A stretch of 6,790 nt of DNA from Chitinophagaceae bacterium (GTDB taxonomy: Bacteria; Bacteroidota; Bacteroidia; Chitinophagales; Chitinophagaceae): NCBI GenBank assembly GCA_003151295.1, contig PLXD01000118.1, positions 2,124 through 8,913 of the forward strand, given 5' to 3'. A program made the translations under genes and the position numbers. The notes beneath the pieces were generated by a model, which saw only the letters and a program-made list of their open reading frames with translations, made no database searches and had not been told where the DNA came from. Shown one piece after another: positions 1 to 5,114 of the stretch. Numbering within the stretch: the stretch's first letter is position 1; each line of letters begins with the position of its first letter.

Positions 1-640
1 GGGTAAAGTCCGGGTTCAGCGTCAAATAGTTCCTGAATAGCTCGCCCACGCTTACCAGGGACATCCCCACCTGATCATTTTTATAGAAGATGGTATTGCT
101 GCTATCCAGGTAGACCGGGTTGCCGATGAGCAGGTCTTGAAGGGTCTTGAAATCCAGGGGAACATGCGTTACTTCCTGCAGGAAATTGACCGACCGGAAT
201 TGAATGACCTTATTGAGATAATTCCTGACTTTGACGCTGTCCGGGGTGATCAGTATCCGAAAGGCTTCCAGGCCCAGCATTAAATTGATGTCAACCCATA
301 TCATACTGTCCTTCAGGATATGGATGGTCGCATTGAAATCGTAATCCTTACCGTCCCCGCCTTCGTAATGCACCTTCATCCTGGCAGAAAAGGTCCTGAA
401 ATCGATCCGGTTCATCCTCAATTTTTGGATGGCTTCCCCGATGACGCGCATCGAATCGGCTCTCAGGTCCTCCATGGAAACGGTAGAATCCATAGCCGTC
501 TTCAAAGTATCCTTCCTGGTGACGGAGATCGCTTTTTGAATTTTCTTCGCCGATTGAATTTTCTTCGTCGAGAAGCAACCTGTTACCAAAACGATCAGTA
601 TCCCTGCCAGCAAAACAATTCCTAAAAACTTTTGCATCAT
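1..640 (-). CDS. DUF4292 family lipoprotein, N-terminal 213 residues (C-terminus beyond the left window edge)
   Basis: The frame is open from the ATG at 638-640 to the window edge, with a second ATG directly after it. The product starts with a short basic and hydrophobic signal peptide ending in a lipobox, LVTGC, so Cys22 should be acylated after signal peptidase II cleavage. A lysine-rich linker follows, then a domain from about residue 65 onward. Its recognisable stretches are FRTFSARMKVHYEG, the DSMIWVDINLMLGLEAFRIL region, ITPDSVKV and PLDFKTLQDLLIGNPVY, which match my memory of DUF4292, a family largely confined to Bacteroidota. The function is not established. The alternating strands and lipid anchor recall the LolA/LolB type of lipoprotein-handling fold, but that is inference. 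The downstream position relative to dut fits other Bacteroidota, where an EnvC-like M23 peptidase often comes next. Residues 24-35 are a six-residue tandem duplication. Confidence 0.87.
   Translation of the reverse strand, partial: MMQKFLGIVLLAGILIVLVTGCFSTKKIQSAKKIQKAISVTRKDTLKTAMDSTVSMEDLRADSMRVIGEAIQKLRMNRIDFRTFSARMKVHYEGGDGKDYDFNATIHILKDSMIWVDINLMLGLEAFRILITPDSVKVRNYLNKVIQFRSVNFLQEVTHVPLDFKTLQDLLIGNPVYLDSSNTIFYKNDQVGMSLVSVGELFRNYLTLNPDFT
536..571 (-). repeat. 18-bp tandem duplication inside the DUF4292 gene
   Basis: Two adjacent 18-bp units, 536-553 and 554-571, match at 17 of 18 positions. On the coding strand they encode STKKIQ followed by SAKKIQ, directly after the lipobox cysteine and one further residue. 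The unit is a multiple of three, so the frame is kept. It lengthens the basic linker between the lipid anchor and the folded domain. It looks like a recent replication-slippage event, because a single base differs between the copies. Confidence 0.85.
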
Positions 641-650
641 TGTAAAGCTT

Positions 651-707
651 TTAAAATGAGGGAGGCCTTTAAAAATAAGGGGGACCCTGTTAGAATAAGG
701 GAGACCT
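651..707. repeat. Three degenerate copies of an ~18-bp unit between dut and the DUF4292 gene
   Basis: Copies at 651-667, 669-686 and 690-706 follow the plus-strand pattern TTARAATRAGGGRGRCC, each followed by T or CT. Copy two carries one extra base. Copy three runs into the dut stop codon (706-708). The copies nearly fill the 65-bp gap. They do not form an obvious hairpin with a T tract, so they are not an intrinsic terminator. The role is unknown; they may be an old slippage array or sites in the intercistronic mRNA. Confidence 0.6.
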
Positions 708-1149
708 AAGATTTTCCCGTATGACCGAAGCCGCCTTCATTACGACCGGTCGCGTTGATCGCATCGACCGGCTTCCATTTGATCTGCTCCACCGGGGCCA
801 CAATCATCTGGGCGATCCTGTCACCCGGCTGAATGGATTGCTCTTCCAGCGAGAGGTTGATCAGGATGACCTTGACCTCCCCGCGGTAATCCGAATCGAC
901 AGTCTCGGGAGAATTCAGGCAAGTGATCCCCTGTTTGAGGGCCACGCCGCTGCGTGGGCGCACCTGGGCTTCATAGCCCTGCGGTAATTCAATGAACAAG
1001 CCCGTCGGAACAATTTGCCTTTCCATGGGTTTCAACACGATAGCTTCCTTCAGGTCCGCCCGGAGGTCCATGCCTGCAGATCCTTCGGTGGCATATTCCG
1101 GCAGGGGATTGCCTGATTTGTTGATGATCTTAACCTTGGTTTTTGACAT
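706..1149 (-). CDS. dut: dUTP diphosphatase (dUTPase)
   Basis: This enzyme hydrolyses dUTP to dUMP and pyrophosphate, which keeps uracil out of DNA and supplies dUMP for thymidylate synthesis; it acts in the cytoplasm as a homotrimer. All five motifs of the trimeric family are present in order: AGMDLRAD (residues 25-32), [11 protein letters not shown] (64-74), TVDSDYRGE (83-91) with the probable catalytic base Asp85 and Tyr88, [10 protein letters not shown] (108-117), and the flexible C-terminal [11 protein letters not shown] (135-145) with the stacking Phe141. The 147-residue length is normal. The residue before the third motif is Glu82 where I expect Gly (PGTID); the catalytic Asp is unaffected. 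It lies 35 bp downstream of ispF and 65 bp upstream of the DUF4292 gene on the same strand, so one operon is likely. The stop codon is TAG. Confidence 0.97.
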   Translation of the reverse strand: MSKTKVKIINKSGNPLPEYATEGSAGMDLRADLKEAIVLKPMERQIVPTGLFIELPQGYEAQVRPRSGVALKQGITCLNSPETVDSDYRGEVKVILINLSLEEQSIQPGDRIAQMIVAPVEQIKWKPVDAINATGRNEGGFGHTGKS

Positions 1150-1184
1150 AGGGACAAAAGTAAGGACTTAGGGGCAATCTTTCG

Positions 1185-1670
1185 TCAATAGCTTATAGCC
1201 TTCAACAGCACCGTCGCGTACGCTACCAATCCTTCTTCCCGGCCAACGAATCCCATCTGTTCGGTGGTAGTGGCTTTAATGGATATATCGTCTTCGGAGA
1301 TCCCGAGTATACCGGCCATCACGCTACGCATGTCCGCGGAATATTTTTTTATCTTAGGGGCTTCGAGGCAGACCGTGGAATCGATATTCACGATACCATA
1401 CCCTTTCGCTACCACCAGTTCCCAGGTCTTTTGAAGCAGGATCTTGCTGTCAATGCCCTTATACGCCGGATCCGTATTGGGGAAATGGATACCGATATCG
1501 CCCAGGTTGAGGGCCCCCAGCAATGCATCGCATAGCGCATGCAGTAAAACATCGGCATCACTGTGCCCCAATGCTCCTTTGTGATGAGGGATCAGGACAC
1601 CCCCCAACCAAAGTTCCCTGCCTTCTGCCAACTGGTGAAAATCCACGCCGAAGCCTATCCTATATGACAT
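1185..1670 (-). CDS. ispF: 2-C-methyl-D-erythritol 2,4-cyclodiphosphate synthase
   Basis: IspF converts 4-diphosphocytidyl-2-C-methyl-D-erythritol 2-phosphate to the cyclic diphosphate with release of CMP. It is the fifth step of the MEP route to isoprenoids, and the enzyme works as a cytoplasmic homotrimer. The N-terminal motif GFGVDFHQL carries the metal ligands Asp10 and His12, and the third ligand is His44 in GHSDADVLLHAL (residues 35-46), where His36 also lies. The substrate region GDIGIHFPNTD (57-67) and the C-terminal signature ATTTEQMGFVGREEGL (133-148) are intact. At 161 residues it is full length. It begins a minus-strand unit with dut and the DUF4292 gene, just after a terminator that closes porV, so it needs its own promoter in the short stretch 1671-1700 or depends on read-through. 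I could not identify that promoter. Confidence 0.97.
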   Translation of the reverse strand: MSYRIGFGVDFHQLAEGRELWLGGVLIPHHKGALGHSDADVLLHALCDALLGALNLGDIGIHFPNTDPAYKGIDSKILLQKTWELVVAKGYGIVNIDSTVCLEAPKIKKYSADMRSVMAGILGISEDDISIKATTTEQMGFVGREEGLVAYATVLLKAISY

Positions 1671-1693
1671 AACCCGATTTTTAAAGAAAACGA

Positions 1694-1744
1694 CAAAAGA
1701 AAAGCGTCCCGGTCAACCCATTCAGGCAATCGACCGGGACGCTT
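1694..1744 (-). terminator. Intrinsic terminator downstream of porV
   Basis: A perfect 13-bp inverted repeat (arms 1702-1714 and 1732-1744, GC-rich AAGCGTCCCGGTC type) encloses a 17-nt loop. Reading the minus strand, the stem is followed by TTTTCTTTTG, a T-rich tract expected of a Rho-independent terminator. It lies 56 bp past the porV stop codon and before the ispF start, so it probably ends the porV transcript. The loop is longer than in most terminators. Confidence 0.82.
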
Positions 1745-1800
1745 CAAAATTATCGGCTTTTCTACAAATTGCCGGTAAATAATTTAATTTATGAGTGTCT

Positions 1801-2997
1801 TTATTTGGTGGGGGTGACGGGAGTGGAGGATGAGTTTTCATCCTTATCGAGATCGAAGGTCAATCCAAACCGCAGGGTATTGGACAGCGGACTACGGGTG
1901 GTACCGCTACCCGAGGGGACCAGGTAAGAGAAATTAAGTCCCATCACATTATATTTAATCCCGACTCCGACGCTGAAATATTTTCTGCCGCCGTTGGTAT
2001 TGCTCTCATAGAAATAACCCGTACGAAGAAAGAACTGGTCCTGGTATGCGTATTCTGCGCCCAGAGATGCCTGTACCAGCTTCAACTGCCCGCTGAAACC
2101 ACCATCCCCGCCGAAGGAACTGAACCAGCTGCTCACGACGGGCTTGCTTTTGTATGCTGCCAGGGCGGCAATATCGATCGGACCCCCATTGTCTACCGAC
2201 AGCGGTGCGGAAGGTACCAGCAATTTATGAAAGTCCAGCCCAAAAGTGACCCTGTTGTCTTCGTCGAACACTTTGGTATATGCTGCGCCCAGACCCAGGT
2301 CTGCCGGGATATAATCCTTTTCCGTGGCAGCGTTCGTATAGCCGATCTTTTCACCGAGATTGGTGAAGGCGAGCCCGAAATTCCAGCCCCCTTTTACCTC
2401 CGTGGCCCCATGGTAGTAAACGGATACATCCGCTGCTACGGAAGTCCCGGCCTTATAGGTGCTGCTGGATGAAGCCGCCCCGGAAGCCAGGTTCGAATAA
2501 ATATAGCGCGCAGCCAGGGCCAGGGCCAATTTATCACCCAATTTCCTGGAATATCCGATATCCGCCCCTAATTCCCGGGGACGGCCGTTTCCGACCTCAT
2601 TACCGCTATAATCCGTGAATTGTATAGTACCCAGGCTAAAATACCGGATGGAACCGGAGATAGCCTCGTTCGGGCTGAGCTTGTAATATCCCGATGCGGC
2701 CAGCAAATACACATCGTTCAATCCCAGGTCTTTCAACCAGGGCGTGTAGGTGAAGCCGATTCCGATATCTTTTTTGGCAAAGGGTGTTTTAGCAAGGTTA
2801 TAAAATGAAGAAGCTGCATCAGGAGAGGTGGCTACGCCGATATCCCCCATACCGCCGGCACGGGCATCCGGGGAAATTCTCAAAAAAGGCACCGCCGTCG
2901 TAAGTACATTGATCTGCTGGGGATTTTGGGCATTTACTGAACCTATGAAGGCAAAAAACGATACAATAGCAGTCACTCTGGTCTTCAGTCTATTCAT
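1801..2997 (-). CDS. porV: PorV, type IX secretion system outer-membrane shuttle protein
   Basis: PorV (also called LptO) is a FadL-like outer-membrane beta-barrel. In the type IX secretion system it collects cargo carrying C-terminal sorting domains from the SprA/Sov translocon and delivers it to the cell-surface attachment complex containing PorU. The 398-residue product has a signal peptide with a probable cut after VNA (residues 21-23). The family's strongly conserved N-terminal segment spans about residues 29-70 and includes PFLRISPDARAGGMGDIGVA. Repeated amphipathic strands follow, alternating with Gly/Asn/Asp turns, up to LRFGLTFDL near 375-383. A polar Ser/Thr/Pro tail of about 15 residues comes after the last predicted strand. 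The gene diverges from gldJ across 371 bp, and its own terminator suggests a monocistronic transcript. porU is not adjacent on the gldJ side. Confidence 0.93.
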   Translation of the reverse strand: MNRLKTRVTAIVSFFAFIGSVNAQNPQQINVLTTAVPFLRISPDARAGGMGDIGVATSPDAASSFYNLAKTPFAKKDIGIGFTYTPWLKDLGLNDVYLLAASGYYKLSPNEAISGSIRYFSLGTIQFTDYSGNEVGNGRPRELGADIGYSRKLGDKLALALAARYIYSNLASGAASSSSTYKAGTSVAADVSVYYHGATEVKGGWNFGLAFTNLGEKIGYTNAATEKDYIPADLGLGAAYTKVFDEDNRVTFGLDFHKLLVPSAPLSVDNGGPIDIAALAAYKSKPVVSSWFSSFGGDGGFSGQLKLVQASLGAEYAYQDQFFLRTGYFYESNTNGGRKYFSVGVGIKYNVMGLNFSYLVPSGSGTTRSPLSNTLRFGLTFDLDKDENSSSTPVTPTK

Positions 2998-3077
2998 GAT
3001 GTGTTGATTTGGCCGGTTGTTCTGTTATGTTTTTTAAGGGTAAAAACAGCTAAAATAATGATTACTAACCAAGTATG

Positions 3078-3113
3078 GGCTATACTGGCTATAGTTCCCA
3101 TCCTTCCCATCCT
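3078..3113. repeat. Two consecutive pairs of 9-bp repeats upstream of porV
   Basis: Four 9-mers lie end to end: GGCTATACT, GGCTATAGT, TCCCATCCT and TCCCATCCT. The first pair differs at one base and the second pair is identical. They sit 81-116 bp upstream of the porV start codon, so in its leader or promoter region. On the minus strand the second pair reads AGGATGGGA twice. The function is unknown; the even 9-bp phase could reflect slippage or paired protein-binding sites. Confidence 0.5.
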
Positions 3114-3294
3114 TATTAATCTCCTTCGAACGGTTTCTTAGGCAATTTATTGTACGGTAAATCGTTTTTACCCGTTTGGTCCTTCTTATACAAGTTTTTA
3201 TATATTCAAAAGGGGGTATTTCCGCTCAGGCCGGGGCGGGTTTCTACGCGGGAGTTCAGGAGAATCTTCTTATATTCGCAATAGCGGGGAAAAC

Positions 3295-3348
3295 CTGATA
3301 AACTACCCCCGGATGGAACAATATTTATTTAAAGACCACGTTTATCAG
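3295..3348. repeat. 9-bp inverted repeat just upstream of gldJ
   Basis: CTGATAAAC at 3295-3303 is repeated in reverse complement, GTTTATCAG, at 3340-3348, with 36 nt between the arms. The right arm ends 20 nt before the gldJ ATG. It could be a stem in the gldJ leader RNA or an operator with two half sites. There is no T tract, so it is not an intrinsic terminator. A chance match cannot be excluded. Confidence 0.4.
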
Positions 3349-3368
3349 TGTTAACAATCTACGGCTAA

Positions 3369-4922
3369 ATGCGTACAAATATGAATCTGAAAAACCTAGC
3401 AATCCTCTCATCCTGTTTGGCAATGGTTACTGCCTGCAGCAAAAAACCGGAACAATCCTCCGTTACAGGCTGGAATTACAATGACAAGAATATGGGGGGC
3501 TACCAGGTAGCCAAGGAGAAGGAACAGCGCACCGGTCCCGGACTGGTGTTCGTCCAGGGAGGTACCTTTACCATGGGCGCTACCCAGGAAGATGTCATGA
3601 GCGACTGGAACAATGTTCCCAGGCGTGTGACGGTCAACTCCTTCTATATCGACCAGACAGAGGTCGCCAATATTCATTACCGGGAGTACCTCTACTGGCT
3701 GAATAATGTTTTCGAAGACGATCAATACAAGACCGTACGCGATGCCGCTTTACCGGATACCCTGGTATGGAGAAGCCAGTTGGCCTTTAACGAGCCGATG
3801 GTGGAATATTATTTCCGTCATCCTTCCTATAATTATTATCCTGTCGTGGGTGTCACCTGGAAGCAGGCCCATGATTTCTGTCTGTGGAGAACGGACCGTG
3901 TGAATGAGAAAGCACTCGTCGACAAGGGATTTATCAATAAAAATTCCCTGAAGAACATACAGGGCCTGGGCCAGGAAAACTTCAACACGAAGGCTTACCT
4001 GATGGGTGAGTTCCAGCCCACTCCCGGCGCCGCCGCCAAATCAAAGAACAACCCGTTAAAGAACCCGAACGGTACGCCCCGCACGCAGGTGACCTTTGAA
4101 GATGGTATCCTGTTGCCGGCTTACCGTCTGCCGACGGAAGCCGAATGGGAATATGCCGCATTGGGTTATATCAATCAAAATCCTCTTCCCAGCAACAAAG
4201 ACGGCAAAAAAGGGGAAGAGCTGATCGCCAACAAGCAGGTCTATTCCTGGAGCAACAACGTGAATGGACTCCGCGATACGCGCCGCGGAAGCTGGCAAGG
4301 TACTTTTATGGCTAACTTCAAACGTGGATCGGGAGATAATATGGGAGTCGCCGGAGGTCTGAATGATAATGCCGTCTATACGGCCCCTGTCACTTCTTTC
4401 TTCCCCAACGGCTTTGGTCTTTATAATATGTCGGGTAATGTGAGTGAGTGGGTGGGTGACGTATATCGTCCTTTGTCTTCAGAAGACGTGAGCGATGTAG
4501 CGCCTTATCGTGGTAATAAATTCGAGACCGTCGATCTGGGCAAGGAGAACAAGCCTGACAGAGATAGCCTTGGACGCATCAAATATCGTCCCGTAACAGA
4601 TGAAGAAAGCAAGAATCGCCGCAACTACCAGAAGGGAGATGTGATCAACTACCTGGATGGCGACTCTTCAATCGCAGGCATTAACTACGGCTATGGCAAG
4701 ACCACGTTGATCAGCAATAAATCAAGGGTGGTAAAAGGCGGTAGCTGGAATGACCGCGCCTACTGGTTGAGCCCCGGTACACGTCGTTTCCTGGAAGAAG
4801 ACCAGGCAAGCTCTACCATCGGTTTCAGATGCGCTATGGACCGCGTAGGCAGCCCTGCCGGTAACGGAAGGCAGACCGGTGTCAATTACAAATCAAGAAG
4901 ACAGAATGCACGTAAACAGTAA
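3369..4922 (+). CDS. gldJ: GldJ, gliding motility / type IX secretion lipoprotein
   Basis: GldJ is an envelope lipoprotein required for gliding and for stability of other Gld proteins, and hence for type IX secretion, in Flavobacterium johnsoniae. The 517-residue product has a lipobox MVTAC with acyl-acceptor Cys23. No acidic surface-export signal follows the cysteine, which suggests it faces the periplasm. Residues about 57-491 form a formylglycine-generating-enzyme/sulfatase-modifying-factor-like domain: GLVFVQGGTFTMG (58-70), YPVVGVTWKQAHDFC (157-171), YRLPTEAEWEYAA (252-264), NGFGLYNMSGNVSEWVGDVY (347-366), VVKGGSW (454-460) and GFRCAMDR (485-492). Where true enzymes carry the C-x4-C copper-site pair after GGSW, this protein reads NDRAYWLSPGTRRF, so it is probably non-catalytic. 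The basic C-terminal tail ends in RRQNARKQ; short C-terminal truncations of the Flavobacterium protein abolish gliding but spare secretion. An alternative start at Met5 is possible. murF follows after a terminator. Confidence 0.93.
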   Translation: MRTNMNLKNLAILSSCLAMVTACSKKPEQSSVTGWNYNDKNMGGYQVAKEKEQRTGPGLVFVQGGTFTMGATQEDVMSDWNNVPRRVTVNSFYIDQTEVANIHYREYLYWLNNVFEDDQYKTVRDAALPDTLVWRSQLAFNEPMVEYYFRHPSYNYYPVVGVTWKQAHDFCLWRTDRVNEKALVDKGFINKNSLKNIQGLGQENFNTKAYLMGEFQPTPGAAAKSKNNPLKNPNGTPRTQVTFEDGILLPAYRLPTEAEWEYAALGYINQNPLPSNKDGKKGEELIANKQVYSWSNNVNGLRDTRRGSWQGTFMANFKRGSGDNMGVAGGLNDNAVYTAPVTSFFPNGFGLYNMSGNVSEWVGDVYRPLSSEDVSDVAPYRGNKFETVDLGKENKPDRDSLGRIKYRPVTDEESKNRRNYQKGDVINYLDGDSSIAGINYGYGKTTLISNKSRVVKGGSWNDRAYWLSPGTRRFLEEDQASSTIGFRCAMDRVGSPAGNGRQTGVNYKSRRQNARKQ

Positions 4923-4923
4923 G

Positions 4924-4969
4924 ACACGAATGAACGCGAATTAGAAACGCCAATAAACGCGAATTAGAA
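4924..4969. repeat. Left cluster of ACGCGAA-type repeats after gldJ
   Basis: Starting two bases after the gldJ stop codon, the motif occurs as ACACGAA (4924-4930), ACGCGAA (4934-4940), a degenerate ACGCCAA (4947-4953) and ACGCGAA (4957-4963). Within the cluster, the 14-mer AACGCGAATTAGAA is repeated perfectly at 4933-4946 and 4956-4969. All units have the opposite orientation to those in the right cluster at 5051-5101. Residues 4927-4941 form a perfect 15-bp inverted repeat with 5069-5083. Confidence 0.75.
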
Positions 4970-4996
4970 GACTTAAATAGGTCACTGATAATATTA

Positions 4997-5031
4997 AAAA
5001 GAGCCATCCAGAAATTTCGGGTGGCTTTTTT
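4997..5031 (+). terminator. Intrinsic terminator of gldJ
   Basis: The core stem is 8 bp: AGCCATCC at 5002-5009 pairs with GGGTGGCT at 5019-5026 with one G-U pair, around a 9-nt loop. The flanking A run (4997-5000) and T run (5026-5031) extend the stem and supply the T tract. It separates gldJ from murF, so murF probably has its own promoter. Because A residues precede the stem, it could also work on the minus strand, though no minus-strand gene points at it here. Confidence 0.88.
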
Positions 5032-5050
5032 AATTAATCAAAATCTTACA

Positions 5051-5101
5051 TTCGTGTTCTTTCGCGTCATTCGCGTTCATTCGCGTCTAAATCATTCGCG
5101 T
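5051..5101. repeat. Right cluster of TTCGCGT-type repeats before murF
   Basis: The motif occurs as TTCGTGT (5051-5057) and as TTCGCGT at 5061-5067, 5070-5076, 5080-5086 and 5095-5101, with start-to-start spacings of 9, 10, 10 and 15 bp. These are the reverse complement of the units left of the terminator. The last copy ends 13 bp before the murF ATG, so the array occupies the murF leader or promoter. It resembles a dispersed extragenic repeat, but its copy number elsewhere in the genome cannot be seen from this window. Confidence 0.75.
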
Positions 5102-5114
5102 CCAAAATTGTTTT

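Larger units (their letters stand above)
2998..3368. promoter_or_regulatory. Divergent intergenic region between porV and gldJ
   Basis: This 371-bp gap must hold the promoters for porV (minus) and gldJ (plus). I see no coding remnant in it. Visible elements are: a 10-bp inverted repeat GGGTAAAAAC / GTTTTTACCC at 3038-3047 and 3164-3173; a small dyad GGTAAA-N5-TTTACC at 3156-3172; paired 9-bp repeats at 3078-3113; and a 9-bp inverted repeat close to gldJ at 3295-3348. A weak Bacteroidota-type promoter candidate on the plus strand is TTTG at 3175-3178 with TATATTCA at 3201-3208. It matches the -7 consensus TAnnTTTG only partly, so I do not call a start site. No Shine-Dalgarno sequence precedes either start codon, as is usual in this phylum. 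Confidence 0.5.

Noticed and set aside
320..625. Plus-strand open frame of 101 codons, and a minus-strand frame at 348-578
   Set aside because: Both overlap the DUF4292 gene in other frames; the DUF4292 frame has a lipobox and family motifs, and these do not.
721..987. Plus-strand open frame of 88 codons opposite dut
   Set aside because: It is the antisense shadow of dut, whose five motifs are intact.
3271..3278. TATATTCG upstream of gldJ and the similar TACATTCG (5047-5054) upstream of murF as -7 promoter elements
   Set aside because: Each matches TAnnTTTG except for one base, but neither has a TTG/TTTG element at the expected distance upstream.
3408..3725. Minus-strand 105-codon frame, and other small frames at 3706-3903 and 4056-4298, within gldJ
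   Set aside because: No family resemblance; all lie inside the gldJ domain coding region.
4924..5101. CRISPR array reading of the ACGCGAA/TTCGCGT repeats
   Set aside because: Units are only 7 bp, spacers are 2-8 bp, orientation switches across the terminator, and no cas genes are present.
4924..5101. Insertion sequence or MITE remnant between gldJ and murF
   Set aside because: The inverted repeats are not at the ends of a defined unit, no target-site duplication is visible, and the centre is an ordinary terminator. A genome-wide copy search would be needed to revive the idea.
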